From an uncultured Fimbriimonadales bacterium (GTDB lineage: Bacteria > Armatimonadota > Fimbriimonadia > Fimbriimonadales > GBS-DC): 14,017 nucleotides of DNA. A program made the position numbers and the translations under genes. The notes beneath the pieces are model-generated. The model saw only the letters and a list, made by a program, of their open reading frames with translations. It was not told the DNA's origin and ran no database searches. Below are positions 1 to 7,841 of the stretch, piece by piece (the first letter of the stretch is position 1; each line of letters opens with the position of its first letter). Location: the NCBI GenBank assembly GCA_937925775.1, contig CALAMM010000032.1:1-14017 (forward strand). The letters run 5' to 3'.

Positions 1-2405
1 GCATCGTGATACTCTTTATGCTGATGACCATCGCCACGCTCAACACCGTCAAGGTGAACGGGCCGCTGTATCACCAGATTGCGCAATCGAAAGACCTCAT
101 CGCCGACATTCTGCCGCCCCCTGCATATCTGGTGGAGACACGCCTGAAGGTCTATCAGCTCTACCAAGCCGTTCGTGAGCATTACCCACCCCAGCAGGTT
201 CGTGAGTTAGCAAGTGAAATTGAGCAGCTTGCCAAGGACTATGAAGAGCGACATGAATACTGGCGCAAAACCCTGCCCAAAGGGGCAATTCGAGAAAGAT
301 TCCTGAAGGAATCGTACGAGCCGGGCAAGCAGTACCTCACAATTGTTAAGCAGCAGCTTATTCCTGCAGCGGAGCAGGGCGATGAAACGGCTTTCAAAAG
401 GGCGTTTGAGCAGTCAGAACGCCATTTCAGCGAGCATCGCCGCGCGATTGACCAAACAGTCACTCTGGCAAACCGTGCGGTGGAGGAGAGTGAGCGTTAT
501 GCTAACGCAGCCATACGCACCCGCTTGCTCCTGCTTGGCTTGCTCGGGTTGTTTGTACTCGGCGTATTGACTTACATGGCGTTCGGCGTGATGCGCGGCT
601 TGATGAGCAATGTGAAGCAGTTGCAAAACGCCATCAGCAAGCTGGCGGAGGGCAACTTGGGGATAGAGATAGGCACTCAACCGCGCGATGTGCTCCATGC
701 TGTGATGAAGCAGTTCAATCAGGCGGTCGCTGCCATGCGTGAGTCAATACAGCGCATCCAACAGACGAACCAGGAATCGATGGGTGCAATCAGAGCGGTC
801 GGCACTGGTGTGCAAGAGGCGCAAAAACAGGCAGAACAGGTCAGCGGGAGCGTGTCGCAGGTCGCACAGGGCGTGTTCGCGATGGCGCAGCAGGTGAGCG
901 AGAGCAGCAACGCCGTCAGCGAACTGCGCCAAGCCTCCATCGAGATGGAGCGCGGCGCGACCCAAGTCGCCGAACTCATCCACACCAGCACGCAACAAAT
1001 TCAGGAGGTGAACCGTGCGGCTCAAGAGGTCGCGCAGGGCGCCCAGCACACGGCGAACGCCGCCCAACAAGGCGTCTATCAGATGCAAACTACCCTCGAA
1101 GCCACCCGAAGCCTCGCGCAACAAAGCGACCGCGTAAAACGCCTTGCCGAAGAGGTGGTGCAAAAAGCACAGCAGGGACGCCTCGCCCTTCAACAGACCA
1201 ATCACGCCATCCATGCTATCGAAGCCCAAAGCCATCACTTGAGCGGCGAGCTGCAGCAACTCGCCCAGATGTCCGTGAGTATCACTGCCATCTTGCAAAC
1301 CATCGAGGAAATCGCGCAACAGACCAACCTGCTTGCGCTCAACGCCGCGATTGAAGCCGCGCGCGCGGGTGAAGCGGGACGCGGCTTCGCTGTGGTCGCT
1401 GAAGAGGTACGCCGCCTTGCCGAGCGCAGCGCAGAAGCCGCCCGTGAAATCCATCGCATCATCCAACAGGTACTGGCGAAAACTGAAAGCGCGACGCAGG
1501 CGATGCAGCAAAACCAAGAGCAAGTGCAGCATGGCGTGCAACTCGCCACCGAAACGGGCGAGCGTATCGGCGATATCCTCAACGCCATCACCCAAGTCAG
1601 TGAACAGGTGAACCAGACCGTGAGCGAACTCCAGCGCATCCAACAAGCCGCCAACGCGACCATGAACGAGATTGAGCAAATCGCTGCCATCGCCCAACAA
1701 TCGAGCGCGGCGACCCAGCAGATGCTGGCAGGCTCGCAAATGGCAACCGAAGGGCTGACCCAAGTCGCCAGCTTCGCTGACCAAGCACGCGCCACCGCCC
1801 ACCAACTGCAAAAAGGCGCAGAACAACTCCAGCAAGTTATGGAACAAGCAGCCGCAGGTAGCCAAGAGGTCGCCGCCAGCGTGCAGGAAATCAACCAAGT
1901 CATCCATCACCAGACGCTCACCCTCAGCGACTTGGCAAAGCGCGCCGAAGGCATGCTCGGCTCCGCTGAAGCAGTGGAACTGGCGCTCGGCAGATTCCGC
2001 TGGAGCGGCGAGGCGGATTTTGAACAGCAAATCGCACGCTTCAAGCAAGCGCACCTAAAGTGGGTCGAGCGGGTTCAGAAGATGGTGCACGAGGGCATCA
2101 TGATCCCGCGCAGCGAGCTGGTCTCGCATAAACACTGCGCCTTAGGGCAGTGGTACTATACCACAGGTCAAGCCACGCTGGGGCACTTGCCTGAGTTCCA
2201 AGCGATCGAATCCCCCCATGCCCGCCTTCATCAAATCGCAGCGCAGGCAACCGAGGCGATGGAACAAGGCGACCGCGCCCGTGCCGAGCAACTGCTGGAC
2301 GAAATCCGCGCCGTCAGCCGCGAGATAGTCTCCAAACTCGACGCGCTTTATCAAGCAGTCCAGCAAGAGGCGCGCTCCAGCAGTGCCATGCCCAAAGCCG
2401 CATGA
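1..2405 (+). CDS. Methyl-accepting chemotaxis protein with C-terminal CZB zinc-binding domain (5' partial)
   Basis: Transmembrane chemoreceptor that passes periplasmic and cytoplasmic signals to CheA through CheW. The frame is open to the left edge and starts inside the first membrane helix, so the true start is upstream. Residues below count from the GTG at position 6. Residues 18-44 carry the conserved KVNGPLY and DLIADILPPP signature of one MCP sensor family. The periplasmic helical domain runs to about 170, TM2 is about 172-195, HAMP about 196-250, and the signalling domain follows with its hairpin tip at about 433-474 (EAARAGEAGRGFAVVAEEVR). The C-terminus (about 678-790) is a CZB domain with the expected 3His/1Cys zinc ligands: H683, C711 (in HCALGQW), H738 and H742. 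CZB domains bind zinc and in some receptors sense oxidants through the Cys. The cytoplasmic helices are strikingly Gln-rich, which fits a CheD deamidase encoded nearby. There is no C-terminal CheR-tethering pentapeptide. The STAS gene follows after 49 nt. Confidence 0.95.
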   Translation, partial: IVILFMLMTIATLNTVKVNGPLYHQIAQSKDLIADILPPPAYLVETRLKVYQLYQAVREHYPPQQVRELASEIEQLAKDYEERHEYWRKTLPKGAIRERFLKESYEPGKQYLTIVKQQLIPAAEQGDETAFKRAFEQSERHFSEHRRAIDQTVTLANRAVEESERYANAAIRTRLLLLGLLGLFVLGVLTYMAFGVMRGLMSNVKQLQNAISKLAEGNLGIEIGTQPRDVLHAVMKQFNQAVAAMRESIQRIQQTNQESMGAIRAVGTGVQEAQKQAEQVSGSVSQVAQGVFAMAQQVSESSNAVSELRQASIEMERGATQVAELIHTSTQQIQEVNRAAQEVAQGAQHTANAAQQGVYQMQTTLEATRSLAQQSDRVKRLAEEVVQKAQQGRLALQQTNHAIHAIEAQSHHLSGELQQLAQMSVSITAILQTIEEIAQQTNLLALNAAIEAARAGEAGRGFAVVAEEVRRLAERSAEAAREIHRIIQQVLAKTESATQAMQQNQEQVQHGVQLATETGERIGDILNAITQVSEQVNQTVSELQRIQQAANATMNEIEQIAAIAQQSSAATQQMLAGSQMATEGLTQVASFADQARATAHQLQKGAEQLQQVMEQAAAGSQEVAASVQEINQVIHHQTLTLSDLAKRAEGMLGSAEAVELALGRFRWSGEADFEQQIARFKQAHLKWVERVQKMVHEGIMIPRSELVSHKHCALGQWYYTTGQATLGHLPEFQAIESPHARLHQIAAQATEAMEQGDRARAEQLLDEIRAVSREIVSKLDALYQAVQQEARSSSAMPKAA

Positions 2406-2454
2406 GACTAAACGGTTCCCCCAAAGAAGAGGGACTTATCGGGAGGGACTACCG

Positions 2455-2751
2455 ATGATTGAACTCAAAATCGGCAAAAAGGGCTATCAACTGGTGTTAG
2501 AGGGCAAGTTAGGCTTTGATCAGCTGCCCGCTTTGCTGGAGGCGGCTCAACAAATCGAAGCCCAGCCCAAGCCGACCACCGTCGAGTGGGGTAGCCTACA
2601 GAGCCTCCATTATGCCTGTCTCCAAACGCTGATTGCGCTGGGCAAAAGTCTGGAGGCAAGCGGGCAGCCGATTGCCTTCAAAGAGCCGTCGCCCGACCTG
2701 TATGACTGCCTGAACCGCTACGGCATTTGGCAAGCGGTACTGCAATCCTAA
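2455..2751 (+). CDS. Small STAS-like (MlaB/anti-anti-sigma type) protein upstream of cheA
   Basis: 98-residue cytoplasmic protein with no signal peptide or membrane segment. The fold is inferred from the STAS pattern: an N-terminal beta segment (IGKKGYQLVLEGKL), a central segment, then SLHYACLQTLIALGKSLEAS and a C-terminal LYDCLNRYGIWQAVLQ helix. In classic STAS anti-anti-sigma factors the central segment reads roughly vDSSGLQvL. Here it reads LHYACLQTL, so the phosphorylatable Ser and its Asp are replaced. Start: ATG 2455 has a GGGAGGG ribosome site 7 nt upstream. The frame is open further upstream to 2383, but that extension lies inside the receptor gene. cheA begins 13 nt after the stop, so the two are almost certainly co-transcribed and perhaps co-functional. 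Small STAS proteins next to cheA occur in other chemotaxis clusters; the role here is unknown. Fold assignment is moderate confidence, gene reality is high. Confidence 0.8.
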   Translation: MIELKIGKKGYQLVLEGKLGFDQLPALLEAAQQIEAQPKPTTVEWGSLQSLHYACLQTLIALGKSLEASGQPIAFKEPSPDLYDCLNRYGIWQAVLQS

Positions 2752-2764
2752 GGGAGGAGGGTTT

Positions 2765-4765
2765 ATGGAAAACTTGGTTCACCTTTTCTACGACGAAGCC
2801 TACGAGATGCTGGAAGGCATGGAGCAGGTGTTGCTCTCGTTGGAGGAGCGCGGGCACGACCCGGAGACAGTGAACGCCCTGTTTCGGTATGCCCACTCCT
2901 TCAAAGGCAACAGCGCGGCGATGGGGTTCACTCAGTTGAGTCGGTTCACGCACGGGTTGGAGAGCGCGATGGAGTCGTTGCGGCGCGAGGGGCGTCCGCT
3001 CACCCCTGAGCTGGCGACGCTGCTGCTGCAGGCGGTGGATCTCATCCGCGCGTTGCTGGAGCGCACCCGCACAGAGGGCGATGTGGGCGACCCTGCTTGC
3101 GACCTGTTGCTGAGCCAGATACAGGCTGTGCTATCTGGTGCCCCCACGCCCCACGACTCGAACACCCTGCCGCCATCGTTCGCCCAATCCGAGACCTCGG
3201 CGGAACGCGCGGCGCGTCGCTACCGAGTCGTCTATCATCCCGCGCCGACGCTTAGCCCAGAGCATGACCCGCTCGCCCTACTGAGGGAACTGGAAGAATA
3301 TGCGCAGTTCATCCACTGCCGTTTCCACCATCAGATTCCCCCGCTGAACGCGCTCAAGCCTGACGCCTGCTACGGGCACTGGGAACTGACGGTTGAAACG
3401 GCGTTCGAGCCTGCAATCCTGCGCGCTGTTCTGGAGCTGAGCGCGGAGGGGGCAACCGTCCAGATCGAGGAGGAGTCGGCACCCTCCCCCACGAGCCTCT
3501 CGGCTCCCGATCGCTCTCAGACGGCCTCGGATTCGGATCAGGGGGCTCCCGTCAGAACAGTCCAGGCGGTCAGCGCGCCTGTCAAGAGCGAGTCGCAGAG
3601 CATTCGCGTCGCCACCGAGAAGGTGGATGCCTTGTTCAACCTCGTGAGCGAGATTGTGATTGCCCAATCGATGCTCAGCAGTGCGCAGGCAGAGACCACC
3701 CATGAGCGTCTACGCTATGCGATTACGCAGATGGAGCGCCATGTGCGCGAGTTGCACGAGCGCGTGATGGCAATCCGCCTACTGCCTATCGGACACCTGT
3801 TCAATCGCTTCCCGCGCATGGTGCGCGACACCGCCCACCAACTCGGCAAAAAGGTGAACCTCATTATCGAGGGCGAGGAGACCGAGCTGGATCGCACCTT
3901 GCTCGAGTTGCTCAGCGACCCACTGACGCATCTGGTGCGCAACGCCATCGATCACGGCATCGAGCCGCCTGAGGAACGGCGTGCCTGTGGCAAACCCGAA
4001 ACGGGCACGCTGCTACTGCGCGCCGCACAGTCGGAAGGGCGTATCTACATCGAGGTCAGCGATGACGGACGGGGCATCGACCCTGAGCGCATCCGACAAA
4101 AAGCCATCCAGCTCGGCTGGCTCAGCGAGAACGAGCAGCCAAGCCTCGAAACCCTCTATGACTTCATCTTCCGCCCCGGTTTTTCCACAGCACAGCAGGT
4201 CAGCGACCTCTCGGGGCGCGGCGTTGGCATGGAAGTGGTCAAACGCAATGTCGAACAGCTGGGCGGAGCCGTGAGCATATACTCCGCAATCGGGCAAGGC
4301 ACACGCTTCACGCTCAAAGTGCCCCTCACCCTCGCCATTATGGACGGGCTGGGGCTGCGCGTGGACGAGGAGCAATACATCGTGCCCTTGACTGCTGTGC
4401 TGGAGGCGTTCCGCTTGAGTGACTTGTCGCGCAGCGCACCCTTCGAACGCGGCGAGATAGTCAATGTGCGCGGGCGCTTTATCCCCCTCATCCGCTTGCG
4501 CCACATCATCGGGCTGCCCGACAAGGGCGAAAGTGAGCTGGTGCTGATTCTGGAGCAGGAAGGGCAGCAGATTGCGCTCGCCGTCGACAGCATCGTTGGG
4601 CAGCAGCAGGTCGTCTTGAAAAGTCTGGAGGAGAACTTTCTCCGCGTTCCCGGCTTTGCTGGGGCAACAATACTGGGCGACGGGCGCGTCGCGCTCATCC
4701 TCGATGTGGCGGAACTGTTCCGCCTGACGCAACACAGGGAACCCATCTCCCGCAGCGCCGCCTAA
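2765..4765 (+). CDS. cheA: Chemotaxis sensor histidine kinase CheA
   Basis: Cytoplasmic kinase that autophosphorylates in receptor arrays and passes phosphate to CheY and CheB. 666 residues. P1 (Hpt) has the phospho-accepting H44 in AHSFKGNSAAMGF. Residues about 151-237 form a domain with the pattern DPLALLRELEE and ACYGHWELTVET, seen between P1 and P3 in many non-enteric CheA proteins in place of the usual P2. A Pro/Ser/Thr-rich linker follows (about 238-276). P3 dimerisation begins at about 277 (SIRVATEKVDALFNLVSEIV). P4 ATPase has the N box with N393 (HLVRNAIDHG), the G1 box at 433-439 (DDGRGID), and GFSTAQQVSDLSGRGVGM at 472-489. P5, CheW-like, runs from about 523 to 660. There is no C-terminal receiver domain. 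ATG 2765 is preceded by a strong GGGAGGAGGG site. The gene sits 13 nt after the STAS gene and 26 nt before the globin receptor. Confidence 0.98.
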   Translation: MENLVHLFYDEAYEMLEGMEQVLLSLEERGHDPETVNALFRYAHSFKGNSAAMGFTQLSRFTHGLESAMESLRREGRPLTPELATLLLQAVDLIRALLERTRTEGDVGDPACDLLLSQIQAVLSGAPTPHDSNTLPPSFAQSETSAERAARRYRVVYHPAPTLSPEHDPLALLRELEEYAQFIHCRFHHQIPPLNALKPDACYGHWELTVETAFEPAILRAVLELSAEGATVQIEEESAPSPTSLSAPDRSQTASDSDQGAPVRTVQAVSAPVKSESQSIRVATEKVDALFNLVSEIVIAQSMLSSAQAETTHERLRYAITQMERHVRELHERVMAIRLLPIGHLFNRFPRMVRDTAHQLGKKVNLIIEGEETELDRTLLELLSDPLTHLVRNAIDHGIEPPEERRACGKPETGTLLLRAAQSEGRIYIEVSDDGRGIDPERIRQKAIQLGWLSENEQPSLETLYDFIFRPGFSTAQQVSDLSGRGVGMEVVKRNVEQLGGAVSIYSAIGQGTRFTLKVPLTLAIMDGLGLRVDEEQYIVPLTAVLEAFRLSDLSRSAPFERGEIVNVRGRFIPLIRLRHIIGLPDKGESELVLILEQEGQQIALAVDSIVGQQQVVLKSLEENFLRVPGFAGATILGDGRVALILDVAELFRLTQHREPISRSAA

Positions 4766-4791
4766 CCCATTCTAAACAGGAGGATGACACC

Positions 4792-6303
4792 ATGACAGAA
4801 CTCTGCAGGCTGTATCGAATCAACGAAGAGAATCTCAATCTGCGCAAGCAGTTCATTCGCCTGACGCAGGACGATATCGAGACTCTGCGCCAGCTACGCC
4901 CGTGGGCAGAGGAACACGCCGCCGCCATCGCAAAGGCGTTCTACGACCACCAGTTCGCCTTCTCGGAAACGCGCGCCTTTTTTGAAAAGATTGCGCAACA
5001 ACGCGGATTGACGCTGGAGCAGCTCCGCAGCCGACTCGAAAAGACGCAGGCGGGCTACTTCCTCGATATCTTTCGCGAAGCCGATAGCGGCGGCCGTTTC
5101 GGCCTCCCCTACTTCGAACGCCGCCTGCGCATCGGACAAGTTCACGATGTGATAGATCTGCCCCCGAAGTGGTACATCGGTAGCTACGCGCTCTACTTAG
5201 ACCTTGTGCATGAATACTTAGCGCGTGCCTATCCTGAGAACGCCGAGTTTGTGCGCAAAGCCTTCCGCGCCATCGCTACTGTGTTCAACTACGACCTCCA
5301 GTCGGTGTGCGATTCATACTTGCTGAGCGTGTGTCAGTCGGTTGGGCTTGATGTGCAGCAAGTTCGGCTTGCTTCCACGCGCCACGACTTGTCGGACACT
5401 ATCGGTCAGCTGAAGGAAATCGTGCAGGGCGCCCTGCGCATCAGCATCCACACAGGACAGGAACTCTCTCATGCCGCGCAGCAGTTGGCGTCCGCCACGG
5501 GGCAGTCGCGTGCTGCCACCGCCGATATTGCCACCAGTATCGAGCATCTCGCTCGGCTCTCCACGAGCCAGCTGGAACAGGTGCATCGGACAGCGCAGGC
5601 GGTCTCGGGCATTCAGCAGGTGTCGCGCCAGATCGCGGAGGGCGCTCAGCAACAGGCACAAGCCGTGCATCACGCCCAGCAGGTCGCCAGCAACCTGCAG
5701 GCACTGATTGCCGATACCGCGCACAAGGTGAACCAGATGGGCGACCAGTTCCAGCAGATGAGCAACATTGTGGAAATCATCAAGAGCATCGCTTTTCAGA
5801 CGAACATGCTCGCGTTGAACGCCGCGATTGAGGCGGCACGGGCAGGCGAGCATGGGCGCGGCTTCGCCGTGGTGGCGGAAGAGGTGCGCAACCTCGCCGA
5901 ACGCTCTGCCAACTCCGCCAAAGAGATCGGTGCGCTCATCGGCGGAGTGCAGCGCATCGTGGAAGACACCGTGCGCTCGATGCAAAACGCCGTGCAAGAG
6001 GTGGAAACAGGACTCACCCGCGCGGTGGAAAGCATCGCCACAGTGGTCAGCCAATACCAGTCAATGGCAACCCAGATGGCGACCCAATCGGACGAGGTGA
6101 AGCAGGTCATGGAGCAGACCGTGCGGATGAGCGAGGAGTCGAGCGCCGCCTCGCAGCAGATGAGCGCCGCCACACAAGAGATCGCTGCCCAGATGGTGCA
6201 AATCGCCTCCCTGGCAGACCACTTGCGCCAAATCGCGGTCGATCTGCAGAACGCGCTCGGCGCATTCAACCTGAGCGAGAACACATCGCTCAAAGCAGCA
6301 TGA
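4792..6303 (+). CDS. Globin-coupled methyl-accepting chemotaxis protein (HemAT-like aerotaxis receptor)
   Basis: Soluble chemoreceptor of 503 residues with no membrane segment, so it should act in cytoplasmic arrays or join membrane arrays through its tip. Residues 1 to about 180 are a protoglobin sensor domain. H118 in IGQVHDVIDLPPKWYIGSY matches the proximal haem ligand (H123 of Bacillus HemAT), and Y51 in AKAFYDHQF matches the distal Tyr70. Haem binding and oxygen sensing are therefore likely, by family knowledge. The stretch between the two residues is longer than in Bacillus HemAT. Residues about 215-490 are the MCP signalling coiled coil, with the tip at about 327-375 (SIAFQTNMLALNAAIEAARA). 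ATG 4792 has an AGGAGG site at 4778-4783. The gene lies between cheA and cheW, so it is probably a dedicated partner of this CheA. It ends in Ala-Ala. Confidence 0.96.
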   Translation: MTELCRLYRINEENLNLRKQFIRLTQDDIETLRQLRPWAEEHAAAIAKAFYDHQFAFSETRAFFEKIAQQRGLTLEQLRSRLEKTQAGYFLDIFREADSGGRFGLPYFERRLRIGQVHDVIDLPPKWYIGSYALYLDLVHEYLARAYPENAEFVRKAFRAIATVFNYDLQSVCDSYLLSVCQSVGLDVQQVRLASTRHDLSDTIGQLKEIVQGALRISIHTGQELSHAAQQLASATGQSRAATADIATSIEHLARLSTSQLEQVHRTAQAVSGIQQVSRQIAEGAQQQAQAVHHAQQVASNLQALIADTAHKVNQMGDQFQQMSNIVEIIKSIAFQTNMLALNAAIEAARAGEHGRGFAVVAEEVRNLAERSANSAKEIGALIGGVQRIVEDTVRSMQNAVQEVETGLTRAVESIATVVSQYQSMATQMATQSDEVKQVMEQTVRMSEESSAASQQMSAATQEIAAQMVQIASLADHLRQIAVDLQNALGAFNLSENTSLKAA

Positions 6304-6343
6304 CTTTCCCTAACTCCCCCTGTAACGGGGGGTTCAGGGAGTC
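6302..6343 (+). other. Long imperfect hairpin between receptor and cheW
   Basis: The 75-nt gap before cheW starts with a nested inverted repeat that overlaps the receptor stop codon. GACT (6302-6305) pairs with AGTC (6340-6343), CCCT (6308-6311) with AGGG (6336-6339), AAC (6312-6314) with GTT (6332-6334), and CCCCC (6316-6320) with GGGGG (6327-6331), leaving a TGTAAC loop. There is no T-run after it, so it is not a standard Rho-independent terminator. It may stabilise or process the mRNA, or partly attenuate cheW. Role inferred. Confidence 0.5.
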
Positions 6344-6378
6344 ATTCAAACCTGAAAACAATCAGATGGAGGTTAACG

Positions 6379-6873
6379 ATGCAGACGCAGCTATCGGAGA
6401 ATGTGCAGATTGCGAGCGAATCCGCTGTCGAGAAATACTTGGTGTTCCAGATTGGCTCGGAGAGCTACGGCATACCGCTTCTTCAGGTGCAAGAGATTCG
6501 CACCTACACGCCGGCGACGCGCGTGCCGGGCGCACCCCCCTATGTGTTGGGCGTGATTAACCTGCGAGGCAACATCATTGCCGTGCTGGACGCCCGCGCT
6601 CGGTTTGGGCTGGCGCCGCCGCCCGACGAGCAGGCGACCGTGATTGTTGTCGCACAGGTGGGGGGCAAGACCTTCGGCTTGCGCGTCGACTCGGTCTCCG
6701 ATGTCGTTGATGTGCCCCTAAGCGAAGTGCAGCCCCCTCCCGCCGTGGCCTCCGAGCAGACTCAACGCTTCTTGAGCGGGCTGGTACAGGTGGACGAGTG
6801 CGTGCTGATTCTAATTAACCTGTCTGAAATCTTCGACCTTGCCGAGATTAGTCGCTTGGCAAGCGCCGCCTAA
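6379..6873 (+). CDS. cheW: Chemotaxis coupling protein CheW
   Basis: Adaptor that links chemoreceptor tips to the CheA P5 domain in signalling arrays. 164 residues, the usual CheW length, with a single CheW domain from about residue 18 (EKYLVFQIGSESYGIPLLQV) to about 155. The hallmark GVINLRGNIIAVLD motif is present with the invariant Arg at R63, followed by VGGKTFGLRVDSVSDVVDVP and the C-terminal LILINLSEIFDL strand/helix. ATG 6379 has a GGAGG site at 6368-6372. It is the last gene of the plus-strand operon. Its end faces cheX across 127 nt, so the sensing and adaptation operons converge here. No second cheW is seen in the window, so this single adaptor probably serves both receptors. It ends in Ala-Ala. 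Confidence 0.97.
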   Translation: MQTQLSENVQIASESAVEKYLVFQIGSESYGIPLLQVQEIRTYTPATRVPGAPPYVLGVINLRGNIIAVLDARARFGLAPPPDEQATVIVVAQVGGKTFGLRVDSVSDVVDVPLSEVQPPPAVASEQTQRFLSGLVQVDECVLILINLSEIFDLAEISRLASAA

Positions 6874-6928
6874 CTCGGGACCAACTATCTTCAACTCGTC
6901 GCAGAGAGCGTCGTAGAGTTCTACTGCT

Positions 6929-6959
6929 GGGAGATAGGGGTGGAGTTTACCCTTCTCCC
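6929..6959. terminator. Possible bidirectional terminator hairpin between convergent operons
   Basis: In the 127-nt convergent gap, GGGAGA (6929-6934) pairs with TCTCCC (6954-6959) and GGGT (6938-6941) with ACCC (6949-6952). The loop is 7 nt and a small internal bulge separates the stems. The placement suits a shared terminator for cheW and cheX, but neither strand shows a clear T-run after the stem, so the call is tentative. Confidence 0.3.
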
Positions 6960-7000
6960 CCGCATCGATCGCGTTCACATCCGACGCTTGATAGGTGAGG

Positions 7001-7468
7001 CTACTTAACTCGCTCCTGTAGCCCCACATTAATCTCCAAGTTGCCCCAGTTGGTGATTAATGGCACTACTAAGGTTGGGATTTCCAGTGTGCTGATGCGC
7101 ACACTGGAGCCGCGAATGATGCTGGGCGGCGACAGGTTGCAGCGGTAGCCTGCGTTGCTCAGTTTGGTCAGTGCGTTGCCCGAAATCATGTTGCCTAACT
7201 CGGCAATCGCGCTGGCGGCTAACTCATCGAAGGTACGGATGGTGGTGCCCAGCATCTGGGAGGCGATTTGGTCGGCGGTCATAAGCGACATCCCGTAGAT
7301 AATCATCCCCTCCAGTTGCCCCGTGACTCCCAACACGATGTTGCACTGTTGCGAGGTGAAGATACCCTTGCGTGCGCTGAGCTGCCCGCGCTGGGGCGTG
7401 CTGCCCAACATCATCTGGAACACCTCCACCGCGGCAGACACGAACGGATTGATGTATTCGGCTTTCAT
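7001..7468 (-). CDS. cheX: CheY-P phosphatase CheX
   Basis: CheX removes phosphate from CheY-P and so ends the motor signal. 155 residues, matching the family. It opens with the typical MKAEYINPFVSAAVEVFQMM helix. The central helix reads SAIAELGNMISGNALTKLS and gives the ExxN phosphatase pair E90 and N93. The C-terminal half (SPPSIIRGSSV onwards) follows the CheX pattern, and there is only one active site, unlike CheC. ATG 7468 has a GGGAGG site just upstream, and the gene starts 13 nt after the cheY stop. It is the last gene of the minus-strand operon. An annotation as a generic CheC/CheX-family protein would also be acceptable, but the single ExxN site and the start sequence favour CheX. 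Confidence 0.92.
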   Translation of the reverse strand: MKAEYINPFVSAAVEVFQMMLGSTPQRGQLSARKGIFTSQQCNIVLGVTGQLEGMIIYGMSLMTADQIASQMLGTTIRTFDELAASAIAELGNMISGNALTKLSNAGYRCNLSPPSIIRGSSVRISTLEIPTLVVPLITNWGNLEINVGLQERVK

Positions 7469-7481
7469 CGTTAGTCCTCCC

Positions 7482-7841
7482 TTAGCTGGCTTTCTGTACC
7501 GCTTCCACGATGCGTTCGGGCTGGAACGGCTTCACGATGAAGTCCTTCGCGCCTTGCTGAATCGCCTCCAGCACGATCTGCTTCTGCCCCATAGCGGTAC
7601 ACATCACCACATAGGCGTTCGGGTCTTGAGCGCGAATGGCTTTGAGCGCGGCTAACCCGTCCATCTCCGGCATAGTGATGTCCATAAACACCACATCAGG
7701 CTTGAGTTGCTCGTAGAGTTGTACGGCTTCGCGCCCGTTGGACGCCTCGCCGACCACCTCGAACCCGTTCTGGGTGAGGATGTTTTTGAGCGTTACGCGC
7801 ATAAAGAGCGCGTCGTCCGTAATCAAGATGCGTTTTGCCAT
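7482..7841 (-). CDS. cheY: Chemotaxis response regulator CheY
   Basis: Single-domain receiver of 119 residues that carries the phosphate signal from CheA to the motility machinery. The acidic pocket D9/D10, the phospho-acceptor D54 (FMDITMPEMDG), the switch T82 (MCTAMG) and the conserved K104 (VKPF) are all present. No output domain follows, as expected for CheY. ATG 7841 lies inside the end of cheR (19-nt overlap, different frame), with a GGAGG site within cheR, so translation is probably coupled. The start MAKRILITDD is typical of the Thermotoga/Bacillus-type CheY and fits with CheC and CheX as its phosphatases. Confidence 0.97.
   Translation of the reverse strand: MAKRILITDDALFMRVTLKNILTQNGFEVVGEASNGREAVQLYEQLKPDVVFMDITMPEMDGLAALKAIRAQDPNAYVVMCTAMGQKQIVLEAIQQGAKDFIVKPFQPERIVEAVQKAS

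Noticed and set aside
744..2054. 436-codon open frame on the minus strand opposite the first receptor
   Set aside because: It mirrors the codon bias of the receptor's coiled-coil, has His/Leu/Gly-rich content with no family pattern and no ribosome site, and the receptor on the other strand is certain.
2383..2454. Upstream extension of the STAS-like gene into the receptor gene
   Set aside because: It would overlap the receptor end, and ATG 2455 has a strong, well-spaced ribosome site and starts right at the expected first beta strand.
4013..4735. 240-codon minus-strand frame opposite cheA
   Set aside because: Antisense shadow of the CheA ATPase and CheW-like domains; no recognisable motif.
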